Numbered from the stretch's first letter, positions 1 through 9,809 are shown. The stretch: DNA of 64,000 nt from Fundicoccus sp052116145 (GCF_052116145.1 NZ_JBQKLQ010000007.1:62001-126000); one strand, 5' to 3'. The notes: a model not told the origin generated them from the letters alone. Numbers and translations: made by a program.

Positions 1-766
1 AAATAATTACAGCCGCTATCATTCCAAAAAATGCCTCCGTCGATAAAATCAGCGAGGCTTGATTACTGGTCGTAAAACGTTGGGCATATGTCTGCAAGCC
101 AAAGGCAATCAAAGTACTAAATAAGCCTAAGTAAATAATCGGTGATAAAGCTTGAAGACTCAAATCAAGTGCTAAGTCCCCTTCAAATGCCACCATTACC
201 CAAGACAGTAATGCAGCGACTCCCATCTGCATAAACATAATTTCCCAAGTCGCTAACTTCTTCACGAAAAATTCTGTATAGAAAATTTGTAAAGCGAAAA
301 ATAACGCACAAATCAATGTAAGGACATCACCATAATTAATGCCATTAAGTGAACCATTCAGTGAGAGTAATCCAATTCCACCTAGGGTAATGCTCGCTCC
401 TATAACTGCATTCCACGACAATGGTCTTTTTAATATAAACCAAGTTAAAAACGGAATAATCACGATGTTGGTAGCGGTTAAAAAAGCATTCTTAGAGGCT
501 GTCGTATATTGTAAGCCGATTGTCTGGAATGCAAAAGCTAAGAAGAGAAACAGGCCAATTAGACCACCTTGACGCCATTTAGACCAAGTTAGCACAGACA
601 AGCGCGAAATATTACTTGCTAGCAGGATTAAAAATGCTAAGGTAAACCGTAATGCCAATATTTGAAAAGGGCTGTACGTATTTAAAGCTAAGGCGCTGGC
701 TACAAAACCAGATCCCCAAATCACTGCTACACCTAATAATATTATTGTTCCATAGTATTTTTTCAT
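1..766 (-). CDS. EamA/DMT-family transporter, 3' end outside the window
   Basis: I translated this from the minus strand: it begins MKKYYGTIILLGVAVIWGSG and stays open for 255 codons to the window edge, so the C-terminus is missing. It is very hydrophobic, with about eight predicted membrane helices in two similar halves, which is the layout of the EamA (drug/metabolite transporter) family. The first helix has the typical AVIWGSGFV pattern, and the sequence NAFLTATNIVIIPFL resembles the end of the first EamA repeat. The ATG at 766 has a good ribosome binding site (GGAGG) six bases upstream. The substrate cannot be told from sequence; members export amino acids, metabolites or drugs across the cytoplasmic membrane. 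It lies downstream of typA on the same strand, separated by a terminator-like hairpin. Confidence 0.85.
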   Translation of the reverse strand, partial: MKKYYGTIILLGVAVIWGSGFVASALALNTYSPFQILALRFTLAFLILLASNISRLSVLTWSKWRQGGLIGLFLFLAFAFQTIGLQYTTASKNAFLTATNIVIIPFLTWFILKRPLSWNAVIGASITLGGIGLLSLNGSLNGINYGDVLTLICALFFALQIFYTEFFVKKLATWEIMFMQMGVAALLSWVMVAFEGDLALDLSLQALSPIIYLGLFSTLIAFGLQTYAQRFTTSNQASLILSTEAFFGMIAAVII

Positions 767-790
767 TTAAGCCTCCACTATATAAAAATG

Positions 791-826
791 ACCTTTGGAT
801 GAGCTAAAAAAAAAGCATCCAAAGGT
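791..826 (-). terminator. Terminator hairpin after typA
   Basis: A perfect 11-bp inverted repeat (ACCTTTGGATG / CATCCAAAGGT, 791-801 and 816-826) encloses a loop with nine A/T in a row. On the minus strand it lies 12 bases past the typA stop and is followed by CATTTTTATA. It probably ends the typA transcript before the exporter gene. Confidence 0.7.
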
Positions 827-837
827 ATATTGATTAA

Positions 838-2667
838 TTAGTCTTTTTTCTTCGCAGACTTTTCACGTGCACTCTTATCTAAGATTTGCTTACGTAAACG
901 AATGCTTTCTGGTGTAATTTCACAATACTCATCTTCATCCATAAATTGTAATGACTCTTCTAAAGTCATTTTACGTGGACGTTTGATGACTGATGTTTGA
1001 TCTTTATTCGCCGAACGAACGTTAGTTAATTGCTTCGCTTTTGTCACGTTAACAGTTAAGTCATTCTCACGGTTATGCTCCCCAACTATCATACCAGCGT
1101 AAACTTCAGTACCTGGTTCAATAAAGATTGTGCCTCGGTCTTCTAAGTTCATGATACTGTAAGTGGTTGCTTGACCATTATCAATCGATACTAATGTACC
1201 GTTACGACGACGACCAATACTTGCATTAATCATTGGACGGTACTCGTCGTAAGTATGGTTCATAATACCGTAACCGCGAGTCATTGACATGAAGTCAGTA
1301 GAGAACCCAATTAAACCACGAGCTGGTACTGAGAATACTAAACGAATTTGACCGTTACCAGTGTTTATCATGTCAGCCATTTCAGCTTTACGTTGGCCTA
1401 ACGCTTCAATGATTGAACCCATGTATTCTTCTGGTGTGTCAATTTGAACGCGTTCGAACGGCTCACATTGAACACCATCAATTTCACGAATAATCACTTT
1501 TGGTCGTGAAACTTGGAATTCATAACCTTCACGACGCATGTTTTCGATTAGAATTGATAAGTGAAGCTCACCACGACCCGCGACAACAAAAGCATCTGGT
1601 GAATCAGTTGGTGTTACTTTTAATGAAACGTCAGTTTGTAATTGTTGCATTAAACGATCGTGCAAGTTACGAGACGTTACATATTTACCCTCACGACCAG
1701 CAAATGGTGAGTTGTTCGTTAAGAAAGTCATCTCAATTGTTGGCTCATCGATATGTAAAACTGGCATCGCGATCTGAGCATCTGTTGCTGTAACAGTTTC
1801 TCCTACGAAGATATCATCCATACCAGATAATGCAATCAAGTCACCTGCAACAGCTTCACTGATTTCAACACGGTCTAAACCAAAGAAACCTAAAATTTTC
1901 GAAACACGGAAGTTTTTAGTTGAACCATCGATTTTGATCAATGTAACGTTATCTCCGACTTTGATTTTCCCACGGAATACACGACCGATTCCAATACGAC
2001 CAACGTATTCGCTATAATCTAATAACGATACTTGGAATTGTAAAGGCTCTTCACTGTTATCTACTGGTGCTGGAATATGTTCCAATACAGCATCAAAGAT
2101 AGCGTCCATTGAATGCTCTTGATCAGCAGGGTCAGAAGAGACACTTGAAGTTCCGTTTAAAGCAGAAGCATAAACAACTGGGAATTCCAATTGATCATCA
2201 TCTGCACCTAATTCGATCAACAATTCTAATACTTCATCCACAACTTCTTCAGGACGAGCAGAAGGCTTGTCAATTTTGTTAACAACTACGACAGGAGTTA
2301 ACCCTTGTTCTAACGCTTTTTTCAATACAAAACGCGTTTGAGGCATAGTCCCTTCATAAGCATCAACGACAAGAATAACCCCGTCAACCATTTTCATAAT
2401 ACGCTCAACTTCACCACCGAAGTCCGCATGTCCAGGTGTATCCAAGATATTCACACGTGTATCTTTGTAATCTACCGCCGTGTTTTTAGCCAGGATTGTA
2501 ATCCCGCGCTCACGCTCAATATCATTATTATCCATTGCACGATCTCCGATGTCAGTACGAGCATCGATTGTGTTGGATTGTTCTAGTAGTTCATTGACCA
2601 AAGATGTTTTACCGTGGTCAACGTGAGCAATAATTGCGATGTTACGAATATCATTACGAATTTTCAT
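838..2667 (-). CDS. typA: Translational GTPase TypA/BipA
   Basis: This 609-residue protein has the full length of TypA/BipA, a ribosome-binding GTPase of the EF-G/LepA group linked to 50S assembly and stress or cold adaptation. The GTPase motifs are visible: AHVDHGKT at 14-21 (P-loop), the switch I segment RERGITI near 52-58, DTPGHAD at 76-82 and NKID at 130-133. EF-G-like domains II, III and V follow, then the TypA-specific C-terminal domain with a lysine-rich end. Its start overlaps the last 14 bases of the upstream phosphatase gene, so the two are translationally linked in a small operon UPF0223 - phosphatase - typA. Nothing is degraded; identification is secure. Confidence 0.97.
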   Translation of the reverse strand: MKIRNDIRNIAIIAHVDHGKTSLVNELLEQSNTIDARTDIGDRAMDNNDIERERGITILAKNTAVDYKDTRVNILDTPGHADFGGEVERIMKMVDGVILVVDAYEGTMPQTRFVLKKALEQGLTPVVVVNKIDKPSARPEEVVDEVLELLIELGADDDQLEFPVVYASALNGTSSVSSDPADQEHSMDAIFDAVLEHIPAPVDNSEEPLQFQVSLLDYSEYVGRIGIGRVFRGKIKVGDNVTLIKIDGSTKNFRVSKILGFFGLDRVEISEAVAGDLIALSGMDDIFVGETVTATDAQIAMPVLHIDEPTIEMTFLTNNSPFAGREGKYVTSRNLHDRLMQQLQTDVSLKVTPTDSPDAFVVAGRGELHLSILIENMRREGYEFQVSRPKVIIREIDGVQCEPFERVQIDTPEEYMGSIIEALGQRKAEMADMINTGNGQIRLVFSVPARGLIGFSTDFMSMTRGYGIMNHTYDEYRPMINASIGRRRNGTLVSIDNGQATTYSIMNLEDRGTIFIEPGTEVYAGMIVGEHNRENDLTVNVTKAKQLTNVRSANKDQTSVIKRPRKMTLEESLQFMDEDEYCEITPESIRLRKQILDKSAREKSAKKKD

Positions 2668-3463
2668 TAATTTCCCCTATTTCTTTCGTTTCTTTGAGTA
2701 ATTGCATTGCTTGTGCATGTACAGTTGGGTTAGCAAAAACCACTGGACAGCGTTTGAGTAGATTCAATGTTTGATTATCAGGTGTCGTTGCTTTAAAACC
2801 TAGAGCCGTAAAAATAGCCCACCCCGCTGCGAAGTCCCAAGGTTGCAGACCAGCAGAAAAATAAACAGCCGCCTCACCTTTCATGACTGAAATAATTTCC
2901 AAAGCAGCAGCACCATATGACCTCGCACCTAAAGAATGGGTCAATAAAGCTAAAGAATTGCCACGATTCGTTGCGAACATACCGACATTACCAACAATCA
3001 AAGCCTCACTGATTGATGAAATCATGATTGGCTCTAAACGTTGATGATTTAAGAAAACCCCTTCGCCCACAATCCCATAATAAAAATCATGATTCATGAC
3101 ATCATAAATGTAGCCAGCTTGAGGTTCACCATCTTTGAAAACCGCCAACATAATACCAAAATTTCTCTTCTGCTTAACGAAATTTAACGTACCATCAATT
3201 GGATCAATGACCCAAACGATACCCGATAGATCCGTAACAGGCACATCACTCATCCCTTCCTCACCAATCACTCGATGAGTCGGATAATGCTCCTGAATAT
3301 TCTCAACGAAAAACAACTCCGTTGCTTTGTCCATCTCAGTAACTAAATCAGCAGCATCCTTCTTCTGTTGAACCTGCAAATCACGCTGATGAGACAACCT
3401 TAAATTTTCAGCAGCCGTCTCCATCCAGACTAAAATACGACTATGCATCTGATAATCAAACAT
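2654..3463 (-). CDS. Inositol monophosphatase family protein (SuhB-like)
   Basis: A 269-residue member of the Mg-dependent inositol monophosphatase / FIG superfamily. The metal-binding signatures are present: GEEG near 68, WVIDPIDGTLNF near 85-96 (the DPxDGT metal site) and LQPWDFAAG near 208-216 (the WD-AG motif). Family members dephosphorylate inositol phosphates, PAP or related sugar phosphates, and the substrate here is unknown. I take the ATG at 3463, which has AGGAGG five bases upstream, rather than the TTG one codon earlier. It sits nine bases after the UPF0223 gene and overlaps typA, an arrangement also known in other Firmicutes. Confidence 0.93.
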   Translation of the reverse strand: MFDYQMHSRILVWMETAAENLRLSHQRDLQVQQKKDAADLVTEMDKATELFFVENIQEHYPTHRVIGEEGMSDVPVTDLSGIVWVIDPIDGTLNFVKQKRNFGIMLAVFKDGEPQAGYIYDVMNHDFYYGIVGEGVFLNHQRLEPIMISSISEALIVGNVGMFATNRGNSLALLTHSLGARSYGAAALEIISVMKGEAAVYFSAGLQPWDFAAGWAIFTALGFKATTPDNQTLNLLKRCPVVFANPTVHAQAMQLLKETKEIGEINENS

Positions 3464-3472
3464 CAAATCCTC

Positions 3473-3778
3473 CTAAGATAATTTAATTTTGCGCGCCTTT
3501 GGCGCTAACTGACTCACATCTGTATCTTTCAACAACTCGCGCATATGCTTTACTGCGCGATAAATCGAATAACCAGAAGCAGCCTGAAAAGCCTTATCCA
3601 ATTGCTTTTCACCACTAATGCTCGTCACAACCTCTTTAAAGCTACGATGTTTCGCTTGAAACTCCAAGACATCAATCCCAGCTTCATAAACCATTTCAAC
3701 CGCCGATAAAAAATCAATCACCTGAACCATTTCGCCAGTCGACCAATCCGGATCCAACGGATAAGAATATTCCTTCAT
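3473..3778 (-). CDS. UPF0223 family protein
   Basis: A small protein of 101 residues starting MKEYSYPLDPDWSTGEMVQV, matching the UPF0223 family (B. subtilis YktA-like), whose function is unknown. The reading frame extends 29 codons further upstream, but the ATG at 3778 has a strong GGAGGTG Shine-Dalgarno and gives the usual family N-terminus, so I use it. The protein is mostly helical with a basic C-terminus (KARKIKLS). It is the first gene of the UPF0223 - phosphatase - typA operon. Confidence 0.9.
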   Translation of the reverse strand: MKEYSYPLDPDWSTGEMVQVIDFLSAVEMVYEAGIDVLEFQAKHRSFKEVVTSISGEKQLDKAFQAASGYSIYRAVKHMRELLKDTDVSQLAPKARKIKLS

Positions 3779-3824
3779 CACGAACACCTCCATCACAAAA
3801 CCAATCAGTAATGTTCCACCTTTT

Positions 3825-3853
3825 ACTATAACGCATTTAACAAGGAATGAAAA
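3825..3853 (-). promoter_or_regulatory. Candidate sigma-A promoter of the UPF0223-typA operon
   Basis: On the minus strand, TTTTCA (3853-3848) and TATAGT (3830-3825) are 17 bases apart, 47 bases upstream of the chosen start codon. The rest of the gap to the cupin gene shows no further gene. Confidence 0.5.
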
Positions 3854-4067
3854 AGAAATATTCAAACTAAAACGCTTACCTCATAAAAATTTAATCTTTT
3901 CTTCGGAAAATATGCCATTTAACCACTTTGAGCGACACTATTAGTAGCGCGCCACCGTCCAAAAACAACACTATTTTTCCAAATATCCACTAGACACATA
4001 CTTTAATGGTCACCTTACCTAAGCAATAGCAGTCAAAAACAGCCAGCTTGATATGAGTGAACTTAGA

Positions 4068-4556
4068 TTAATCGGTCGTTAAGCGTGTAATAATTTCGGC
4101 ATGTTCTGGATATATCTTTAGTAAATCAGCTCGTTTGAATAATTCAAAATCTTCATACTCAAAACTAGGCGCTACCATGCAACTAACCAAAGCATAATCT
4201 GCTTCAACGGACGAGCCAAAAATAACGTTTTTGGGTACAACAGCTTGCAAGTGTTGACCAGCTTCTATTTCTTTACCTAAGATGATTTGTTCATAATGGC
4301 CATCAGGGTGAATTAAGTGAATCGTCAAAGGAGCACCTTCATGATAATACCACACTTCGTCTGCTGTTAGACGGTGAAAGCGTGAAGGGTTCTCGTCTGT
4401 CAATAAAAAGTAGATGCTCGTATAGAGTGCGCGTGCGCCCCTATTACAGGCTGTATCTGAATAAGTTGTTGGTGACTTTAACATTTGACGATAAAATCCC
4501 CCTTCTCGATGAGCAGATAGTTCAAGTGTTTCTATCCAATAATTTGCTGCTTGCAT
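4068..4556 (-). CDS. Cupin superfamily protein, DUF985 type
   Basis: A 162-residue protein matching the DUF985 (Cupin_5) family. Typical features are the N-terminal YWIETLELSAHREGGFYRQ segment, the phrase TSIYFLLTDENPSRFHRL, and the two cupin motifs around DEVWYYHEGAPLTIHLI and VPKNVIFGSS. Homologues form a small beta-barrel and have been described as sugar-epimerase-like, but no reaction is established. The gene stands alone, divergent from the MATE exporter at 4769. No operon partner helps to narrow its role. Confidence 0.85.
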   Translation of the reverse strand: MQAANYWIETLELSAHREGGFYRQMLKSPTTYSDTACNRGARALYTSIYFLLTDENPSRFHRLTADEVWYYHEGAPLTIHLIHPDGHYEQIILGKEIEAGQHLQAVVPKNVIFGSSVEADYALVSCMVAPSFEYEDFELFKRADLLKIYPEHAEIITRLTTD

Positions 4557-4768
4557 GACATCTTCCTCCTTATTTTGTCTTTCTAGTTTAGCATGTCAAT
4601 GACTTGAACACCAGAAGTGTGCCATATGCTGCCACACTTTTATAAGTTTTACAATGGATAATATTCATAAAGTCGTAGAATAATTTGAGTTCGTATTTTG
4701 ATAGCAATAAGTTGAAAGTATCTCGCATTCAGTTTGAAGTTGGCGTATAATGACAAGCGGTGATAAAA

Positions 4769-6142
4769 ATGAAAAACAAACAATTTGATCGTAATTTTAT
4801 AACGCAAGGCTCTTTAAATAAAGTCATTTTAAGTATCTCAGTTCCACTTATGCTTAATAACCTCGTGCGAACTTTATATAATTTAACGGATGGACTGTTC
4901 GTGGCACAAATTTCTGCTGAAGATTTTGCGGCGACAGCTTTTGTCTGGCCTCTCAATTTCTTGTTCATTTCTGTTGGTATGGGGATCGGGATCGGCGCCA
5001 CTGCTTTAATTGCTCAACAAATGGGTGGCAATCATTATCAATCGGCTAAACACTATGCAGACAATACCATTTTATTGTCGCTAATACTCGGCTTTCTGGC
5101 CGCTTTGATTGGTTACCTGGCGACACCCAGTCTAATTTATTGGATGGGTGCACGTGACGGTCTTTATGAAAAATCGGTCATTTACTTACAGATTAATTTC
5201 ATTGGTCTTTTTTTCGATTTCGTATATTTTGGCTATCAGGCGATTTTAAATGCCCAAGGTCAAACAAAATCTATTACAATTATCAGCATTATTTCTTCGC
5301 TTACTAATGTGATTCTTGATCCATTGTTTATCTTTGATAATGTGTTAGGACTCCCTGGTCTCAACATGGGCATCGTCGGTGCAGCATACGCAACCGTCAT
5401 TTCGAAGATTGCCTTATACCTTCTAGGCATACGGATTGTCCATAAATATTCAGAAATTTCTGTTTCCGTTCGTAAAGTCAAAGTGGATCGTCAGATTCTA
5501 ACGAACATTAGTAAAGTGGCCTTTCCTTCCGCAATGGGTTATGGTGGTTCTGCGCTTGGTTTTACGGTGCTTAATGGTCTTATTGCTTCATACGGAACGA
5601 ACACTTTAGCGGCTTACTCTATGGTCAACCGCATTACTGACTTACTTAATCAACCCCAATTAGGGATTGGCGCTGCTTTGACCTCGATTGTCGGACAGAA
5701 TATTGGCTCAGGAAATTTTGATCGTGCTAAGGCGATTTTCAAGCGAGCAATTTACTTAATTCTCGCTCTGTCATTAATCAGTTCACTAACTGTTTTAATC
5801 GGCCGTTACCAAATTCTGTCGATTTTTATTAAAGGGGGCTCAGATCCTGAATTATGGACACAAGCCATCGAATATCTGTACTTCTCAGCCTTTATTATTT
5901 TCTTTATGGGACTGTTTTCAGCACTTAATGGTTTCTTCCAAGGAACCGGTCAAACTAAATATGCGATGTATCTGTCAGTTGGTCGTTTGTGGGCTTTACG
6001 CCTACCAATCATTTGGGCTTTAGGCATCTTTACCGATTTAGGCTCGATGGGAATTTGGATCGCAATGTTATTGTCTAATATGTTAGTCGTCGTTTATGGT
6101 TTCTATATCTATCGTTCACGTGACTGGCATGCACTTACTTAA
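4769..6142 (+). CDS. MATE-family multidrug/toxin exporter
   Basis: A 457-residue polytopic membrane protein with about twelve predicted helices in two repeats, typical of MATE (NorM/DinF-type) exporters that expel cationic drugs or metabolites using Na+ or H+. It starts KQFDRNFITQGSLNKVILSISVP, the usual MATE opening, and has the motif GIGATALIAQQMGG in the first half and GAALTSIVGQNIGSG at the matching place in the second. I prefer the ATG at 4769 over the GTG at 4760, because the GTG is part of the Shine-Dalgarno-like AGCGGTGA just before it. A TATAAT at 4746-4751 may be the -10 element. The gene is monocistronic and ends at a terminator. Confidence 0.9.
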   Translation: MKNKQFDRNFITQGSLNKVILSISVPLMLNNLVRTLYNLTDGLFVAQISAEDFAATAFVWPLNFLFISVGMGIGIGATALIAQQMGGNHYQSAKHYADNTILLSLILGFLAALIGYLATPSLIYWMGARDGLYEKSVIYLQINFIGLFFDFVYFGYQAILNAQGQTKSITIISIISSLTNVILDPLFIFDNVLGLPGLNMGIVGAAYATVISKIALYLLGIRIVHKYSEISVSVRKVKVDRQILTNISKVAFPSAMGYGGSALGFTVLNGLIASYGTNTLAAYSMVNRITDLLNQPQLGIGAALTSIVGQNIGSGNFDRAKAIFKRAIYLILALSLISSLTVLIGRYQILSIFIKGGSDPELWTQAIEYLYFSAFIIFFMGLFSALNGFFQGTGQTKYAMYLSVGRLWALRLPIIWALGIFTDLGSMGIWIAMLLSNMLVVVYGFYIYRSRDWHALT

Positions 6143-6153
6143 GAAAGATTTGG

Positions 6154-6185
6154 AGGTCAATTCGCAATGAATTGATCTCTTTTTT
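6154..6185 (+). terminator. Terminator of the MATE gene
   Basis: A 10-bp stem (AGGTCAATTC / GAATTGATCT, one G-T pair) with loop GCAAT is followed by CTTTTTT, twelve bases after the stop codon. Confidence 0.85.
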
Positions 6186-6198
6186 AAGACAAAAATAA

Positions 6199-6238
6199 GG
6201 ACACCGAGTCCTATGCAAGAAGACTCGATGTCCTTTTT
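6199..6238 (-). terminator. Bidirectional terminator between MATE and the purine operon
   Basis: The inverted repeat GGACACCGAGTC / GACTCGATGTCC (one mismatch) has TTTTT on the plus side and TTATTTTTG on the minus side. On the minus strand it lies 18 bases past the purL stop, so it most likely ends the purine operon. Confidence 0.8.
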
Positions 6239-6256
6239 GGTCCATATAAAGAGGGT

Positions 6257-9200
6257 TTATTTGTTAATTGCTTTTAGTAAGTTTGCGATGAAAGGCGCTT
6301 CATTGATCTCTAAGTTATTCAGGCCATCTCGATTGAAACGCTCAAAGTTGGCGTTCACACCTAAGATACGACCGGATGGATCCGTCATTGCATCGACAGC
6401 TACTGTCCCTTCAAAGAAACGTGTATATTTAGAAAGTATTTGTTTGGTAAAGAGTGCTTCGTCTAATTCAAGCGTTAAAGAATAGCCAGCAAGTGCCGTC
6501 GTATACGAGCCTAAAGCTGCATAAGGACTCTCTTGAACAACATTCGCTTCAACTACTGTAGAGATAAACTTCTCATATGGATTGCTTTTGAATGTCAGAC
6601 TTGTCCCCTTTTGCATGCGGCCAAATTCAATCAAACCACTTCGAACAAAACCTGCAAATGATGCACCAATCGCCAAGATATGCTTATTTGTTATAAAGCG
6701 TTCTAAATCATCTTGTAAGTCTTCAAGTAATAACTCAACTGCTTGTCCATAAGCTAAACGGTTCGATAAAATTGAACCGTCCGGGAAAGCCAACACATCG
6801 TATTCATGCATTAGTTGACCTAATTCTTTAACAGATTCAGTGTAAGCAAGTTCTTCTTTAACAATAAAGAAATCGACGTGCTCAGTATGATGTTTAAAGG
6901 CCTCATATAAATCATATTCACCATTAACCCCTGTCATCACTGGAATCAATACTCGCGCCTTAGAATCAACAGCTGGGACAGTTAAAGCTTTCTCAACAGG
7001 ACTCACATCACACAGTATTACTTCAGAAAAGACATCTGCTAAAGGTGCGCTATAAGCAGCGGCTAATTCAGAGAGCGAATAAGTCTCATCAAGTTTTACC
7101 GTTAATTCGGCATGTGTATGTCCAATCAGGTCAGCTCGTTCGGGCATCTTCACATCAGAAGCCACTTCTAATAAGAAGCCTAATGGTACTTTACGGTTTA
7201 AGTAAAGCGAGTTTAACTCGAAACCAATCTGATTACCTAAAGCCATCTCGACTAAATTAACTTCTAGCGTTTTATCGTCAAGAGTAGAGATAGCACGAAC
7301 GACTCCTTGATCGATTAAGGTTTGAACTTGTTCGAACAAGGCAATTAAATGTTCCGTGTCTACCAAGTCATCTTGATTACTTTTAGCGCTTAATAACCAT
7401 AATGTCGAATCTGTCGCTTTCAATTCACGTGAAACGACTTTACGAGCATCAGTAGCAGCAACGGCGAAACTGATTAAAGAGGGTGGTACGGCTAAGTCTT
7501 CAAACGTTCCACTCATACTGTCTTTTCCACCAATGGCTGCTAATCCTAATTGCTTCATCAATTTGAAGGCCCCTAGTAAAGCGCCTGTTGGTTTACCCCA
7601 ACTTGTTGAACTTGTCATGCGTTCAAAGAATTCTTGGAAGGTTAAACGTACATCCTGGTAAGCTACCCCTAAGGCCACGGCTTTTGCAACCGAGTTAGCT
7701 ACAGCGTAATAAGCACCGTGGTAGGGTGATAATGTTGCTAATGCTGGTTTAAATGACACCGTCATCACTGAAGCTGTATGAGTATCTTTACCTAGAACTG
7801 GAATTTTTGCGACCATACCTTCTTGAGGTGTGACTTGTGCTTGACCACCTAAAGGTGCTAAGACAGTCCCTTTACCAATTGTAAAGTCAAAGTTTTGAGC
7901 AAGCGCCGCTTGACTCGCGTTATTCACATCTGCTAATTGGTCAAGAATTGTTCTTTCATCTTTAAAGAAGTCTTTAATATTCTCAGCTTGGATGACAGCA
8001 TCTGCCGCTTTAGCACCACCATTTGAATCTAAAAATGAACGTTTCAGTCTGAAAACTTCTTCGCCATTATAGTTCATCACCATATAAGGTGAGTCAGTAA
8101 CTGTTGCAACAATACTTGCTTCTAGGTCTTCTTTTTCTGCTAAAGCAATAAATGCCTCAGCATCTTTAGCATCCACTACTACTGCCATACGTTCTTGTGA
8201 TTCAGAAATCGCAATTTCACATGGATCCATACCAGGATATTTTGTAGGTACTTTGTCTAATTCAACAATTAAGCCATCGGCTAATTCACCAATCGCAACA
8301 GCAACACCACCGGCACCAAAGTCATTACATTTTTTGATTAATGTTGTTGCTTCTGGTTGACGGAATAAACGAATGATTTTACGTTCAATTGTTGGGTTAC
8401 CTTTTTGAACTTCTGCGCCTTGTAACTCCATTGATTTTTCAGTTTGAACCATCGATGACCCCACTGCAGCGCCTAAACCATCACGACCAGTACGTCCCCC
8501 TAATAGAATCACTAAGTCTGAAGGATCTGGTTTAATACGCACAACGTGATCAACGGGTGCAGCCGCAACTAAAGCGCCTAACTCCATACGTTTTGCTTCA
8601 AAACCATCATGGTAATATTCGCGTACATAACCTGCAGTTTGTCCAATTTGATTACCATAATCAGAATAGCCTTGAGCAGCTCTTTGAGAAATCACACGTT
8701 GTGGTAATTTACTTGCGCGTGTTTCATCATAAGAAGTTGTTGGATTTTTAGCCCCTGTGATACGCATTGCTTGATGAACGTAACTACGACCTGATAGAGG
8801 GTCTCGAATCCCACCACCAATACAAGTCGCTGCGCCACCGAAAGGTTCAATTTCAGTTGGGTGGTTATGCGTTTCGTTCTTGAAGTATAATAAATAATCT
8901 TCTGCTTCCCCTTCAACGTCCACTTCAATTCGGATACAACAAGCGTTAACTTCATCTGATTCATCTAAGTTGTCTAATAAACCTAAACGTTTTGCATCAC
9001 GCGTATTGATTGTTGCTAAATCCATCAATGTCACAGGTCTTGTTGATAGTCTTTCTCCAAAGACAGTTTCGCGAACTTGATTATATTCAGCAATTGTCGC
9101 TTCAATTGCCGCTTGATAATCGCCTTCTGAGACTTGGATGTTGGTTAATTCTGTCATAAAGGTTGTATGTCGACAGTGGTCTGACCAATAAGTATCAATG

Positions 9201-9793
9201 ACTTTTAATTGGAAAACAGTTGGTTCAATCGCTTCTTCTTGGAAGTAAGCTTGAACAACTTTAATATCAGATAAATCCATCGAATAATCTTCTAGTAAAG
9301 CTAATAAACCAGCTTCGTCTAAGTCGTTGAAACCTGCTACTTTTTCTAAATCTGTTGCTGGTGAAATACCCATATCATAATTTAGCGCTTCAAATGATAC
9401 TTCTTCAACTTCAGTTTCATTTAAATAGTAAGCTTTAAATTGGTTAATTGCTTCCTCAGTTAAACCTGGTAAGTCCATGATTTTTGAATGGAATAACGTC
9501 ACATTATGATCACGCAAGTTGCTGACTAAACGTTGCGTCATTTCTTGAATTTCATCATATTGACCTAATACTTGGCGATATCTAAAACTTGTTGCATTGT
9601 TAAATGCAGATAAGTCATCGACTAAAATTCCACCAGGAATTAAAGGTAGAATAGCACTTAACTCTTCATCAGCTAATACTTCAAATACCTCATATTGTTT
9701 CACTGCCTCTAATGTTGGCAAGTTTAAAAAGTTATGAGCTTCTTTCAACAAGAAACTTGAATCATTTGCGGGTAGTACGATAAATTTACTCAT
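6257..9793 (-). CDS. purL: Phosphoribosylformylglycinamidine synthase, single-chain, with degenerate glutaminase domain
   Basis: A single 1178-residue protein joining the FGAM synthase and glutaminase parts, as in streptococci and clostridia; there is no separate purS or purQ. It catalyses the fourth step of IMP synthesis (FGAR to FGAM). The synthase half looks intact: YWSDHCRHT at 202-210 and the ATP-binding stretch NETHNHPTEIEPFGGAAT at 306-323. The C-terminal glutaminase domain (about 946-1178) is badly eroded. The nucleophile motif that normally reads GICNGFQ is AIGASFA (Gly1043 for Cys), the histidine motif normally GHSER is ANFER (Asn1149 for His; Glu1151 kept), and the oxyanion-loop motif GGFS reads DGSI. 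I infer that it cannot hydrolyse glutamine and must take free ammonia. It is the last gene of the purine operon. Confidence 0.95.
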   Translation of the reverse strand: MSKFIVLPANDSSFLLKEAHNFLNLPTLEAVKQYEVFEVLADEELSAILPLIPGGILVDDLSAFNNATSFRYRQVLGQYDEIQEMTQRLVSNLRDHNVTLFHSKIMDLPGLTEEAINQFKAYYLNETEVEEVSFEALNYDMGISPATDLEKVAGFNDLDEAGLLALLEDYSMDLSDIKVVQAYFQEEAIEPTVFQLKVIDTYWSDHCRHTTFMTELTNIQVSEGDYQAAIEATIAEYNQVRETVFGERLSTRPVTLMDLATINTRDAKRLGLLDNLDESDEVNACCIRIEVDVEGEAEDYLLYFKNETHNHPTEIEPFGGAATCIGGGIRDPLSGRSYVHQAMRITGAKNPTTSYDETRASKLPQRVISQRAAQGYSDYGNQIGQTAGYVREYYHDGFEAKRMELGALVAAAPVDHVVRIKPDPSDLVILLGGRTGRDGLGAAVGSSMVQTEKSMELQGAEVQKGNPTIERKIIRLFRQPEATTLIKKCNDFGAGGVAVAIGELADGLIVELDKVPTKYPGMDPCEIAISESQERMAVVVDAKDAEAFIALAEKEDLEASIVATVTDSPYMVMNYNGEEVFRLKRSFLDSNGGAKAADAVIQAENIKDFFKDERTILDQLADVNNASQAALAQNFDFTIGKGTVLAPLGGQAQVTPQEGMVAKIPVLGKDTHTASVMTVSFKPALATLSPYHGAYYAVANSVAKAVALGVAYQDVRLTFQEFFERMTSSTSWGKPTGALLGAFKLMKQLGLAAIGGKDSMSGTFEDLAVPPSLISFAVAATDARKVVSRELKATDSTLWLLSAKSNQDDLVDTEHLIALFEQVQTLIDQGVVRAISTLDDKTLEVNLVEMALGNQIGFELNSLYLNRKVPLGFLLEVASDVKMPERADLIGHTHAELTVKLDETYSLSELAAAYSAPLADVFSEVILCDVSPVEKALTVPAVDSKARVLIPVMTGVNGEYDLYEAFKHHTEHVDFFIVKEELAYTESVKELGQLMHEYDVLAFPDGSILSNRLAYGQAVELLLEDLQDDLERFITNKHILAIGASFAGFVRSGLIEFGRMQKGTSLTFKSNPYEKFISTVVEANVVQESPYAALGSYTTALAGYSLTLELDEALFTKQILSKYTRFFEGTVAVDAMTDPSGRILGVNANFERFNRDGLNNLEINEAPFIANLLKAINK

Positions 9794-9809
9794 CTTTTTC
9801 CTCTCAATC

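Noticed and set aside
339..572. Plus-strand frame inside the first 766 bases
   Set aside because: The minus strand encodes a clear membrane transporter; the plus frame has no recognisable features.
4760..4768. GTG start for the MATE exporter
   Set aside because: The GTG is part of the only Shine-Dalgarno-like sequence; the ATG at 4769 is better placed.
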